A stretch of DNA of 64,000 nt from positions 186,001-250,000 of the forward strand of contig MU008174.1 in the NCBI GenBank assembly GCA_010909165.1, written 5' to 3'. Every line of letters starts with the position of its first letter. Positions within the stretch are counted from its first letter, which is position 1. Of this stretch, positions 1-10,259 are shown piece after piece. Origin of the DNA: Anthoceros angustus. Lineage: Eukaryota; Streptophyta; Anthocerotopsida; Anthocerotales; Anthocerotaceae. The position numbers and the translations under genes were made by a program. The notes under the pieces were generated by a model that worked only from the letters and a program-made list of their open reading frames with translations, ran no database searches and had not been told where the DNA came from.

Positions 1-955
1 TGACTAATGTTCGGGACAACTTGAGTTTTCTACACTGCAATTCTGCCTGCTTTTCCGCATCTCATGCTGCCCTCCTCCAGGCTGCAAGATAGATAGAGTC
101 GATTTATTAGAGATTCCTCTCATCCTGAAGGTCTCGCAGCAACACTGCATCCAAATGTGCTGGACGTACCAGAAACAAGGAGTGCAAAGGGGTCGGATGG
201 TACATGCCCAAGTGTGCCACTCATGACGGGCTTAGGCAAATGTGGAGGTGGATTGAAAGAAGATTTGGACGACTGACCTCCACAGGTAAGGACTACAGTA
301 TCTATTTCCACCAAGGACACGTGATGTCAGTTATCGTGACTCAAACCAGAAGCCAACCGGGAACAGTCAGCTCTGCGTAAGCAGATAGATATACTATGAC
401 CGAAAGGGAGCTGCATTTGGAGTCAATTAATATATGGTTTTCACGGTAAAAAAACAATATGCGGTATCTACACACAGAATCGAAAGGTACATACTTTCAC
501 TAAAAAGAAAGGTACATATGTACATAGTGGTCACTACGCATGTGCAGTAGCTGATCGTGCAAAGGCCAAGGAATCACGGCTGAAGTCGCGATTCCCTGGA
601 AATCATGCACGTGAGGAGGTGTCAGACCACCAGCTACATATGTACCTGGCAACGCAATCCCTCTCACCAATCCTGAGCGGGAGCAGAAACTCTCTCAGTT
701 CGGTTTTGATAGACCCAAGTTACAATGTCAAAACCGAACTATAGGTTCCGGTTTTAACATTTTCAAGGAAGAAGCCGCAACGCTCTTCAATCGAGCTGCA
801 GCTTGCGAGAGTCTTTAACCTGCAAGGCAATGTGAAGATATCACCCACATGTGACCGGAAACCTCACAAGCTCTGATTGCAAACACCCGTCCTTGGAGGG
901 AGGGTTCTCCTGTCATACAAGTTGTTCCTTTCCACTAAGAAGCGGAACCACCGCC
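1..955. other. Left-edge non-coding flank
   Basis: I see no supportable gene here. Open frames are short and resemble no family I recognise. The stretch holds two near-identical 12-bp palindromic motifs built on TACATATGTA (about 512 and 633) and a perfect inverted repeat (listed separately). CAG and CTG motifs are frequent and unbroken, unlike the repetitive middle of the window. Confidence 0.5.
697..740. repeat. Perfect 13-bp inverted repeat (hairpin)
   Basis: Positions 697-709 (AGTTCGGTTTTGA) are the exact reverse complement of 728-740, with an 18-nt loop between. A partial third copy of the arm (CCGGTTTT) follows at about 748. It may be a MITE remnant or a structured transcript element. 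No flanking target duplication is visible. Confidence 0.6.
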
Positions 956-1715
956 TAGAATAACACATCAAGTTAAGAATGGCACCTAGATGATGACGAT
1001 GACTATCTACACATAAGGGCTCAGAAGGAAGGCAGTATAGGTTCGTTCCTTCATGGAAAATTCAGCTGCATATGCAGAAACCTTCGTCATCACAGTCCAA
1101 TATAGTGGGCAACATCACAAATGCCTAAGGGGGACCTCAACTCACGGTAACACTTGTAGAACAAGACAAAAAACTGTATCTGCACGGAGTTCTCGTAACC
1201 TAGGTCGACTTACCTGTACTCTGCATGGATTGAAGCACCACCATCAAAACTTGCTGACTCTTGGCTCCGAAGAAGACAATATTAGTTCATCCCCTGGTTG
1301 AGAATAACACACCAACTTACGAATAGCACCTAGACGATGACGACGACTATCTACAGATAAGGACTCAGAAGGAAGGCAGTGTAGGTTCGTTCAGCCTTCA
1401 TGAGAAATTCAGCTGCATATGCAGGAACCGTCTTCATCACAGTCCAATACGGTGGCCACATGATACTGGATCACAAATGCCTGAGCGTCTCAAGGGGATG
1501 TCTCTAGAGGCTGATCAAACACAGAACCTCGGTTGCGTAAAAGAACTTGTAGGAACACAACCCGGACTCAGCACGAAGTTCAAGTACCCTCCAAGATGGG
1601 ATCAACTGGACCGCCAGCAGCGTCTTGGCTCAGAAGGAAGGCAGTATTAGTTCAAACGATCTTCATCAGAGGATCAGCTGCAGTTTGCAAGAACCTTCTT
1701 CATCATAGACAAGGC
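956..1715 (+). repeat. Three diverged direct repeats, ~190 bp each
   Basis: A segment starting near 956 recurs near 1302, and in part near 1620. The shared landmarks are CTCAGAAGGAAGGCAGT (about 1020, 1364 and 1629) and a following block with AATTCAGCTGCATATGCAG. Spacings are about 344 and 265 bp. Copies differ by scattered substitutions as well as indels, so these are old duplications, unlike the indel-only differences in the retroelement complex. No coding capacity is apparent. Confidence 0.6.
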
Positions 1716-1965
1716 TGGCTGCGAAAAAACACTCACGACCATCTACAACAAACAACGACCAAGGCCCACTTCTCCTGCTACAAAGCAACTGGAACGTAAC
1801 CCTAACAGCGGCAGTGGCAACTCAGTCAGTCAATGACGCAAAATTTGGGAGGCAGACCCGTGAGGCTTCAACCAAAACCCATTTCTCATAAAGAAACAAG
1901 ACCCCCAATGCATAGAAGCAAGACCCTTTCAGGCTTCAAGCCAGTACGTCGTATCTGTGTCATGA

Positions 1966-2457
1966 TCATGTCCTTGTGACCTGAATACTCAGCGGATTGA
2001 ACTTCAGCTCGGCACTGTAGGAAGGCAACTCCTCCATCAACTGGACCCATCTGTCCGCAGCTTTAGTGATACTGTCCGCAGCTCCAGAGATGCTTTCCGC
2101 CATGCTGCGTACACTGTCGGCAGCTGTAATGATGGATGGAACAGCTGTAATCACGGCCGGTATTTTGCTGGTAATGCTACCCAAAGCACCAACGATCGGT
2201 TTTATGTTGGTGATGCTATCCGCAGCAGAAACAGTCGATTTCATACTGGTCATGCTACCCGCAACAGCAAAGATAGGCGGCTGCATCTGGATCACACTCC
2301 TTTCCCATAGCCATATGCCTCTTTGCAATCGCCATATGGCTGCACCAACGAAGATGCCGACGACAACACTCACTATCCCGTCGAGGAATGCCCTAGCACG
2401 AACTCCGGTCTGTCTTCCCCTAGGTCGACCCCCGCCTCCTCGACCCGCAGGTCGCAC
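1966..2457 (-). CDS. Hypothetical ORF with one membrane segment and Ala/Ser/Ile repeats
   Basis: The open frame on the minus strand is about 163 codons and belongs to no family I know. The N-terminal part is Gly/Arg-rich and is followed by a hydrophobic stretch (residues ~25-45, core VSVVVGIFVGAAIW) that could span a membrane. The C-terminal half repeats an AADSI/ITS-type pattern with heptad-like spacing, as in an amphipathic helix or coiled coil. The frame has no ATG at its 5' end. It opens after a TGA at about 2506, so it could be a 3' exon after an AG acceptor near 2500. The opposite strand is also open across the same bases (2066-2506), as expected of an internally repetitive sequence. 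Coding status is uncertain. Confidence 0.3.
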   Translation of the reverse strand: MRPAGRGGGGRPRGRQTGVRARAFLDGIVSVVVGIFVGAAIWRLQRGIWLWERSVIQMQPPIFAVAGSMTSMKSTVSAADSITNIKPIVGALGSITSKIPAVITAVPSIITAADSVRSMAESISGAADSITKAADRWVQLMEELPSYSAELKFNPLSIQVTRT

Positions 2458-2685
2458 ACCCCACGCGCTGTATTCATTTTGGGTAAATTTCCCTGTGGTT
2501 CAATAAGAGCCCAAGCGATTGAATCTCCACCGCGTCATAGCCACTCAACTCCTTTCCCGAGTCTGGAAGATTGGAGAACCATCTCTACGAACGACTTGGA
2601 CGTGACCTCACAAAACTAGGAGCAGCAGCTTTGACGGGCATGGGCAAGGAGGAGGGCGCCTACAACGGAGCAAGCCGAAAAACGT

Positions 2686-2757
2686 CCTTTATAGTGATAT
2701 CAGCTGAGTTTTAAATGTTATCAAGGCTCACCACTTGTTAAATCCTAAACCCTAGGG
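2686..2757 (-). promoter_or_regulatory. Possible minus-strand promoter: TATA box and telo-box
   Basis: On the minus strand CACTATAAAGG (about 2689-2698) is a good plant TATA box. About 50 bp upstream lies AAACCCTA (2748-2755), the telo-box motif found in many plant promoters. The ORF at 1966-2457 lies downstream, but several short upstream ATGs that terminate early separate them. The pairing is inference. Confidence 0.35.
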
Positions 2758-2949
2758 CTGAGAAAAAAACCTTTTGTAGCACTGCGATCTATCTCCTGCT
2801 CTGCTTCGAGACTCATAAATGTGAACCTAATTCACAGCAATCCGCCCTTCAGCGATTCACATATCCAGCCTTCACAAAACGTACAGGTGCCCAGAGGACA
2901 ACAGGATAAATTGAACTTAGTCGGTAGCAAGTAGCATGTTAGGGATCAG

Positions 2950-3774
2950 TACTCCTGAAAAACCCTCAATGCATCCCGCAGGTCCTGAAGCTCAAAAATG
3001 AACTTCTTGGAAACCTGACAGATTTGGTTGTTGCTTCTGGATCACCACCAGATGTTTTACAGCTGGTCACTTGCCACTAGATTTTCATGGAGCATTGAGA
3101 AAGACTCAACAGGCAACGAACTTTCTTAGCCACCTCGAAGCACAGCAAAGTTTTGTCTGGGTCCAGGGAAGTATCAGTTGCTCTACCGGCAAAAGCCAGG
3201 TCCACTTATTGCTTTGCCTCCACAATGCAAGCAGTAGTCAACTGTGCTGCAGGAGGAACACACGTATCATTTCAAAATATGCATTTCAGGGCGTGCCTCA
3301 CTGTGATAGTACTCACAGAACCTAACCCGGGAGGAACACCAAAGTAATCCTGCATCCACTTGCAGTTTTTACTGGGCTTGCTGGCAAAGGATGTTACTCG
3401 TCTAATTTGCTTCCCTCGATCCGATTCCCTGGAGGGTGATGTCCCTTGAATCCTTGATTGAAACTGCTGTCGTCTGATGCCGTCTTCAGTTCTCGTGGCC
3501 TGAACAAAGTTGCGGAACCTCAAAAGCCTGATCAGACTCGGCTTCAGCAAACTCCTGGACCAGTTTTAGCCTCTTCGACCTCCTCAGCAACTGGTGAAAT
3601 TTTCAGTTGGCTTTCAAGCCAGAATCACCACCCACTTGGAAACGACGAATTCTGAAAGCAGTCGTCACCCCTTGCTGAGGAGACAAATTGATGTTCTGCG
3701 TGGGAGCCAGATATGCAGAAGCACTTGTTCTCCTCTCCACACCGGTTTTCTCCCGGCCAGGCACGTGGGAGTCC
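2950..3774 (-). pseudogene. Decayed or unrecognised minus-strand coding sequence
   Basis: The minus strand holds several short protein-like runs in changing frames. One is a Lys/Arg-rich frame of about 90 residues at 3272-3550 ending in ...VRHALKCIF. Others sit around 3600 (EEVEEAKTGPG) and 2960-3010 (KKFIFELQDLRDAL). They could be exons of an intron-rich gene or remnants of a transposon protein. I do not recognise the family and cannot assign splice sites. The frame-like sequence continues to the right into the first 1.35 kb repeat unit. Confidence 0.25.
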
Positions 3775-3954
3775 CCTACCTTGTTTTCCAGTCCACCTTC
3801 ACTCTCAGATGCATGCGCGATTAGCCTCCTCTACATGTATTTCGTGCAATACCTTCACAGGCTTCCCGGCAATATAACAAAGGCTTCCAGCTGTGCATGA
3901 GCTCCCCTTGTGTCATAGTACACTCTTCTTCCCTTCGCTGAGCTTTCCAGCAGC

Positions 3955-4165
3955 TCTTATGCGTTCCTGACACAATATGTGCGGTCCTCACCTACATCTC
4001 GTAAGTCATTCAGAAGCCAATCAGCCTTTTTTACAGCCCACTCAACCAAGATGCTTTGGGGATCTCCTGTTGCAATTCTGCTCGGCCTGTGCTGGAGAGA
4101 GGCTCCGCACACCATCTGTCTTGTAAGAGAGCCTCAGCTTTTCTCAAGGCTGCATTTGGTGCTTA
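3955..4165 (-). other. Exon-like ORF repeated in every array unit (copy 1)
   Basis: The minus strand encodes a conserved stretch starting ..LRKAEALLQDRWCAEPLS and ending ..DLRDVGEDRTYCVRNA followed by a stop. Copy 1 changes frame once near a CTG-rich spot. The same segment recurs at about 5310-5500, 56600-56800, 57935-58123 and 59290-59490. The fourth copy (57935-58123) reads through in one frame. No in-frame ATG precedes it, so it may be a downstream exon of a gene whose other exons were not duplicated. Family unknown. Confidence 0.4.
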
Positions 4166-4465
4166 GTTCCAGTTTAAAATTGTGGGAAGGAGATCTCGAG
4201 CGATCCTTTGGTGCACAATGCGCGAGAGAAAAAATCCATTGATAGAGCGGGGATCCCACCTGGCCAGCTGTGAGTACACGCACGCTGACACGGAACATAA
4301 ACGAAAGAGACGATTGCCACCTGAATGCATTCGCAGCTATTTATTACTTATAATGATAATGATGGAATGTTTACACAAATCATTAACCTTAGCATTAAAA
4401 ATAATGCAAGGATAAAATCAATTGAAATATACCTCCATCATAAAAAGAAGAAACTTCGCTAGTAT

Positions 4466-4738
4466 CTAGCAATGCGAATTCGGAGGAAATGGACAATGCT
4501 CGATGTAGTTCAATATAATGGGCGGTGCAATACCCGAGTCCTCCATCGCCTTGCACATGCAACTCACTCCAGCTGCCACAACAACGTTGCAACAATTCGA
4601 GGGGATGGCCACTTTCCATCGCTTCCCTCACATTGGGAATCTATGTATGCTTCATCGCATCTTGTCACAACTCTTGCTCTTGCTCCAAGGACCAGACAAG
4701 AGTCACCATCAAGAAAGTCAACTGTGTATCATGGACAT
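4466..4738 (-). pseudogene. Eight-cysteine (lipid-transfer-like) secreted protein, copy 1, frame-disrupted
   Basis: This is copy 1 of the small secreted protein described in full at 59766-60053. The start region (paired ATGs, then a hydrophobic signal-like stretch), the CDEAYIDSQC segment and the C-terminal IEH-C segment are present. Relative to copy 5 a few bases are missing after the signal peptide (CCAGACAAG instead of CCAGCACAAG, near 4693) and about five bases around 4600. CAGCTG at 4570-4575 is intact here. The differences fall at CAG/CTG or CG sites, so the breaks may be base-calling artefacts. A TATA box sits at 4841-4850. Confidence 0.55.
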
Positions 4739-4840
4739 CTTCAACATGCATGACAAGAATGGAGGAGAAATGGAAGATGATGAAATGAGAATGGCAGCTC
4801 AAAAGGAAATAGCTCAATGCTTTGTCTTTGGTAGGTGTCC

Positions 4841-4850
4841 ACATATATAC
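4841..4850 (-). promoter_or_regulatory. TATA box of eight-cysteine gene copy 1
   Basis: The minus strand reads GGTATATATG about 105 bp upstream of the first ATG. The same box is conserved in all other units (56131-56140, 57461-57470, 58811-58820 and 60158-60167), which supports a promoter role. Confidence 0.55.
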
Positions 4851-5790
4851 CTTTTGATTCACTCTTATCTCGATATCTCAAGTGTTAAAAATCAAGGAAA
4901 TGTTCACTAATGACATTAGAAATATCATATTAAACTTGTGTGAGAAGAGTTTTCAAGGTTCTTGCAATTACTTATTTAATGCAACTAAAAGATATTACTA
5001 TGCAAAATATATCCTAGTGAAGCCAAGCGAACATTAAGAAGTACTAGAGGTAGTACACGCTGGGCAATCTACCATGGCCATGACAAGAGGAACAGGACAA
5101 GTACAAGTCACTTATTGATCAAATGATCAAGCGCAAGTCGGGCCCTACCTTGTTTTCCACCACCTCCACTCGGATGCATGCGCGATTAGCCTCCTCTACA
5201 TGTATTTCGTGCGGTACCTTCACAGCTTCCGGCAATATAACAAAGGCTTCCACTGTATGAGCTCCCCTTATGTCATAGTACACTCTTCCATTCGTTGAGC
5301 TTTCCAGCTCTTATGCGTTCGACACAATATGTGCGGTCCTCACCTACATCTCGTAAGTCATTGTGGCCAATCACCTTTACAGCCCACTCAACCAAGATGC
5401 TTTGGGGATCTCCTGCACTCGTCACCGGAGAGAGGCTCCACACCATCCGTCTTGTAAGAGAGCCTCGCTTTTCTCAAATTTGCATTTGGTGCTTAGTTCA
5501 GTTTAAAATTGTGTGGGGAAGGAGATCTCGAGCGATCCTTTGGTGCACAATGCGCGAGAGAAAAAATCCATTGATAGAGCGGGGATCCCACCGCCGGTGT
5601 GAGTACACGCACGACACGGAACATAAACGAAAGAGACGATTGCCACACCAATGCATTCGCAGCTATTTATTACTTATAATGATAATGATGGAATGTTTAC
5701 ACAAATCATTAACCTTAGCATTAAAAATAATGCAAGGATAAAATCAATTGAAATATACCTCCATCATAAAAGAAGAAACTTAGCTAGTGT

Positions 5791-6061
5791 CTAGCAATGC
5801 AATTGGAGGAAATGGACAATGCTCGATGTAGTTCAATATAATGGGCGGTGCAATACCCGAGTCCTCCATCGCCTTGCACATGCAACTCACTCCGCCACAA
5901 CAACGTTGCAACAATTCCGAGGGGACGGATGGCCACTTTCCATCGCTTCCTCACATTGGGAATCTATGGCGTTCATCGCATCTTGTCACAACTCTTGCTC
6001 TTGCTCCAAGGACCAAAGACAAGAGTCACCATCAAGAAAGTCAACTTGGTATCATGGACAT
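5791..6061 (-). pseudogene. Eight-cysteine secreted protein, copy 2, cut from its promoter
   Basis: The reading frame resembles copy 1, with indels at the same CAG/CG-rich places (CCGCC at 5892 where copies 1 and 5 have CCAGCTGCC). The ATG is at 6059-6061. Only about seven bases upstream the array sequence ends and the ~50 kb insertion begins. Its own promoter (TATA at 56131-56140) and the rest of the unit reappear at 56036. This copy is therefore separated from its promoter by about 50 kb and is probably silent or driven by the insertion. Confidence 0.6.
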
Positions 6062-6639
6062 CTTCACATGTTGTGGACTACGGACTTCACGGGGTTAGAC
6101 ATTAGGTAGGATTTTGTTTTTTGTGTGGGAGCGAAGGATAAAATGTGGCGAAAGGAGGAAATAAGCGGTTAGCACTCGACGGCACTCGAGTATACTCGAC
6201 TCGGGAGTGAGGAACGTGCCAGACCTCGATGGCGGCGGCGAGGGTAAGACCGGACCCACGTGACCGAGAGAAATACGCCAGTGGAAGGTAACTTAGAAGT
6301 TGGAGAGACTGACGGACGCCGTGGACACTCGAGTGGAGGACGGCATGCGGTCGACTAACCTGGCTGCAGGCCGTTATAGCGGTATTCACGCTGCGCTGCG
6401 CGGCGGGCGAGGGGCGTGAGCAGGCGGAGTAAGGCGGAGACGCGGCAACAGAGCGCGAGTAAGCCATGCGAGACCTCGCCACGGCAGGAAGAGGCGCCCG
6501 CCACGGTTACTCCGGCGGGGTCGCGAAGAAGGTCATTTCAAGCACCGAGACACCGCGATCTCTTGCGCTCCGCAGTCCGGCTCTCTGGCGGTATCTCGTG
6601 GGACACTCGGACGTCTTCGTGCGCGGCTCACCGTTGAGG

Positions 6640-7370
6640 TCGGAGAAGCGAACGCGGCGAAGGAGGCTCAACGTGCCAGCAGTCTTGACAAGCGGCGACA
6701 GCAACCAAGGGAGAAGAAGGCGATGGCACCCAAAAAGCCAGCGGAAGTTTGGGAGCCATGGAACCTTGTGGAGCGCAACATTGTGACCCGGCGCTATCCG
6801 GACTTTGGGCTCGGCTCCGAGGCGGGGTGGTGCGAGTGGCATTTGGACGTGTTCCAAATGGTCCGACCTTGACAGTTCACTCAGGGAGTTTGCGGAAGAT
6901 CTGGCGGTCAACAAGGAGGTGCGGTCCAAGAACCTCGAGAGGACCCAAGGCGATGGACCTTGAGGTCGGGCGAGCAGCGAAGGCTCAACGTGCGGCCGGT
7001 CTTGACAAGCGGCGGCGGCAACCAAGGAGAAGGCGTGGCACCCAAAAACTCCAGCGGAAGTTTGGGAGCCATGGAACCTTGTGGGCGCAACATTGTGACC
7101 CGCGCTATCCGGACTTTGGGCTCGGCTCCGAGGCGGGGAATTGGTGCGGGAGTGGCATTTGGGCGTGTTCCAAATGGTGCGGACCAGATGTCACTCTGGT
7201 CGGGAGTTTGCGGAAGATCTTGTGGCGGTCAACAAGGAGGTGCGGTCAAGAACCTCGAGAGGACCCAAGGCGATGGACCTTGGAGGTCTGAAGGCGGCCT
7301 ACGCCCAAGGAGGAAGAGGGGAGTGGTGCCGAGCCTCAAGGCGAAGGGGAAAATAGGTCCGGCCCACAGC
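6640..7370 (+). pseudogene. Unknown protein segment, duplicated in tandem (~315 bp period)
   Basis: The plus strand encodes, twice in succession, a segment beginning near MAPKKPAEVWEPWNLV and followed by a Trp-rich run (GWCEWHLDVFQMV). A basic/acidic segment (REFAEDL..NKEVRSKNLERT) comes next. The GGGAGCCATGG landmark lies at 6751 and 7064 (period 313 bp). The two copies differ by small indels that change frame. I do not recognise the family. The context suggests a protein of the surrounding transposable element. Confidence 0.35.
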
Positions 7371-7684
7371 CGATGCTAAGGCACAGGGCGCGGACCACCA
7401 ACGGTTATTGATATCCGACTGTTGGACGGTCGAGTCGAGGCGGTGGCCGGATCATCGCTCCATCGGAACCTACTCACCAAGGTGGATCACCTTGGTGATA
7501 ATCTATTAGTGTTCACCGCAGCGTTGCGGCGGGGAAGAGGCGGGCGGGGAAGGATTATCTTCGCCCGGTTTGCAGAAGCTCAGCTCGGGAGGCGAAGCCC
7601 TCGCCATCGCATCCCCATGCACGATCCATGTATGGGGCATTTCAACTCCTCGGGAAGAGCAGGCGCTCGGGAAAGGGCTGGAGG

Positions 7685-7689
7685 CCCTC
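7685..7689. repeat. Target-site duplication CCCTC, left
   Basis: CCCTC immediately precedes the first TG of the leftmost LTR. The same five bases follow the last CA of the rightmost LTR at 47968-47972. Five-base duplications are typical of Ty3/gypsy integrases. Removing the complex rejoins GGCTGGAGGCCCTC to CCGGAGTGGAGG, consistent with the surrounding GGAGG-rich host sequence. Confidence 0.8.
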
Positions 7690-8365
7690 TGTGGAGTGTG
7701 GATTCGTGTCCGAGGACGTGAGGTCCACATTCACCCCTCAATGTCGTTGTAGGCTTAGGATTCGCTCCCAAGGGAATGGTTTGTGCCAGGCGCTAACTTC
7801 TATCACTCGACCTTCACCTAAGTCAAGACTTGCACCTCCTCTTACCTATCTACTCAACCACTACTACCCCGACTTGTCCTACCACGGCTCTTATTCCACG
7901 ACCAAATCTCATTCCACGACCGCAAATCTCCACGACCGCGGGCTCTCACCGGTAGTTGCTTCGACCACCGAGGTGGGTCCACACCCAAACCCTAGCGACT
8001 TATTTCCGGCGCCGGCGCGGATCCACCGCAGGCGTCACGTGCGGATCCGGCTTTATTCACTCCACACTTCATGCACACACACACCGATTCCTAGGGGCTA
8101 AATTCCACAAATCCTCACGCTCCACACACACACAAAGGCGCCACACTCACACAACTTTACAAGGAACTGTTCCCCTTGACGCTTCCACCGGTGACACCGG
8201 TTTGGTTTCTTTTGGATTCACACAAATCTCCTTTGCTAGCCTCTCAATTAGTTCCCTTCTCAACCCCTCTCACACCTCGCGCATCGTGTTTAGTCACTCC
8301 TTCACCCAATCTTCTCCTCTCTCTCTCTCTCAACTCGCAGCTTCCAACCATCCACTCAACACTTC

Positions 8366-9929
8366 TCAATTGAACACAACTAGCGGGGACAAGTGTGAAG
8401 GAAAGAAGAACCCCGGCGTCACGGCGTTGAGCAAGCTCCGGACCCGCGCCAATCCCTTGGTTTCCTCCTCCTTTGTCGGCAAGATTGCTTTATCACCCCT
8501 CCTCCCAGTGCGGAGCAAGCTCTCGACCACCCCTAGGAGCTCGCCACCGCCTCTGTCAATCGGACGTCTCCAACCAGCCACAGGCGTGGGGATCTCAACG
8601 AGTGCTCGGCGTGAGGGACCTAATTCGCCCCTCTTATACATCGGTGGGGCACCCCCAGTTTTAGGTCCTAAGATGGCTATCGCGAAGAGCGCCCACAATT
8701 CGGGCGATCCTAGGTCGGTCGACATCCTAACCAAATTATCTTTAGGTTGCTACCACCTCGACCTCGCTATCTGCGCCCTACCTCGACTTGGCCGTCGGCC
8801 TCGTCCTCCATTGCGCCGAGCTCTCACCTTGCACGCTGGTCGGACGGGTTCTCCACACTACTTCCTCACCGCCCACACACACACAAAGGCGCCACACTCA
8901 CACAACTTTACAAGGGAACGCTGTTCCCCTTGCACGCTTCCACCAGACCGGTTTGGTTTCTTTTGGATTCACACAAATCTCCACCGCTAGCCTCAATTAG
9001 TTCCCTTCTCAACCCCTCTCACACCTCGCATCGCGCGTGTTTAGTCACTCCTTCACCCAATCTTCTCCCTCTCTCTCTCTCCTCAACTCGCCGAGCTTCC
9101 AACCATCCACTCAACACTTCTCTCAATTGAACACAACTAGCGGGGACAAGTGTGAAGGAAAGAAGAACCCCGGCGTCACGGCGTTGAGCAAGCTCCGGAC
9201 CCGCGCCAATCCCTTGGTTTCCTCCTCCTTTGTCGGCAAGATTGCTTTATCACCCCTCCTCCCAGTGCGGAGCAAGCTCTCGACCACCCCTAGGAGCTCG
9301 CCACCGCCTCTGTCAATCGGACGTCTCCAACCAGCCACAGGCGTGGGGATCTCAACGAGTGCTCGGCGTGAGGGACCTAATTCGCCCCTCTTATACATCG
9401 GTGGGGCACCCCCAGTTTTAGGTCCTAAGATGGCTATCGCGAAGAGCGCCCACAATTCGGGCGATCCTAGGTCGGTCGACATCCTAACCAAATTATCTTT
9501 AGGTTGCTACCACCTCGACCTCGCTATCTGCGCCCTACCTCGACTTGGCCGTCGGCCTCGTCCTCCATTGCGCCGAGCTCTCACCTTGCACGCTGGTCGG
9601 ACGGGTTCTCCACACTACTTCCTCACCGCCCACACACACACAAAGGCGCCACACTCACACAACTTTACAAGGGAACGCTGTTCCCCTTGCACGCTTCCAC
9701 CAGACCGGTTTGGTTTCTTTTGGATTCACACAAATCTCCACCGCTAGCCTCAATTAGTTCCCTTCTCAACCCCTCTCACACCTCGCATCGCGCGTGTTTA
9801 GTCACTCCTTCACCCAATCTTCTCCCTCTCTCTCTCTCCTCAACTCGCCGAGCTTCCAACCATCCACTCAACACTTCTCTCAATTGAACACAACTAGCGG
9901 GGACAAGTGTGAAGGAAAGAAGAACCCCG
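8366..9929. repeat. Perfect 757-bp tandem duplication inside LTR A
   Basis: Sequence from about 8366 recurs from 9123 without a visible difference, and identity continues about 50 bp into a third start (to about 9929). The encoded frames at 8366-8734 and 9123-9491 are identical over 122 codons, as are 8747-9130 and 9504-9887 over 127. Other LTR copies in the window differ from each other every few tens of bases, so this perfect pair is either very recent or an assembly duplication. Confidence 0.85.
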
Positions 9930-10259
9930 GCCGAAAGGCACGAGCAAGCTCCGACCCGCGCCAATCCCTTGGTTTCCTCCTCCTTTGTCGAAGATTGCTT
10001 TATCACCCCTCCTCCCCGGAGCAAGCTCTCGACCACCCCTAGGAGCCTCGCGACACCGCCTCTGGACGTCTCCAACCAGCCACAGGCGTGGGGATCTCAA
10101 CCAGAATTATCTCACGTGAGGGACCTAGTCGCCCCTCTTATACATCGGCCGGGCACCGCCCGGATTTTAGGTCCTAAGATGGCTATCGCGAAGAGCGCCC
10201 ACACCGGAGCGATCCTAGGTCCGCAGATCCTAACCAAATTATCTTTAGGTTGCTACCAC

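Larger units (their letters stand above)
3775..6068 (-). repeat. Left part of the 1.35 kb tandem gene array (units 1 and 2a)
   Basis: A landmark GATGCATGCGCGATTAGCC occurs at 3808 and 5173, giving a period of 1365 bp. The same unit recurs at 56462, 57793 and 59151. Unit 1 starts near 3775 (CCCTACCTTGTTTTCC), where it diverges from the upstream flank. Unit 2 stops at about 6068, inside the 5' leader of its gene, and resumes at 56036. 895 bp on the left plus 426 bp on the right add up to one unit. Each unit holds, on the minus strand, an eight-cysteine gene, its AT-rich 3' flank, an exon-like ORF and a TATA promoter. Confidence 0.85.
6069..7689. mobile_element. Left arm of an unidentified GC-rich insertion
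   Basis: This sequence interrupts array unit 2 at 6068/6069 and is itself interrupted by the retrotransposon at 7689/7690. The matching right arm is 47973-56035. The outer ends are imperfect inverted repeats: TGTGGACTACGGACTTCACG on the left against TGTGGCGCGACTCACG read inward from the right. The target duplication is unclear (CATG on both sides at best). The arm has a CpG-rich 5' part and a tandemly duplicated ~315 bp coding-like segment (listed separately). I cannot assign a superfamily. A DNA transposon or a decayed LTR element are both possible. Confidence 0.5.

Noticed and set aside
1053-1301. 82-codon plus-strand ORF
   Set aside because: It lies across the diverged direct repeats and is not kept open in the other copies.
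4395-4631. Alternative minus-strand frame through eight-cysteine copy 1 as a separate gene
   Set aside because: It is the same gene read in shifted frames around CAG/CG indels. Other copies show the correct cysteine-rich frame.
7956-8990. 344-codon plus-strand open frame in LTR A
   Set aside because: It runs across the duplicated LTR segment through CT and CA microsatellites, has no family resemblance, and is not open in LTR B or C.
9061-9090. CT-repeat tract as a second polypurine tract
   Set aside because: It lies in the middle of the LTR and is not next to a TG/CA edge. The true tract directly abuts the LTR at 12984.
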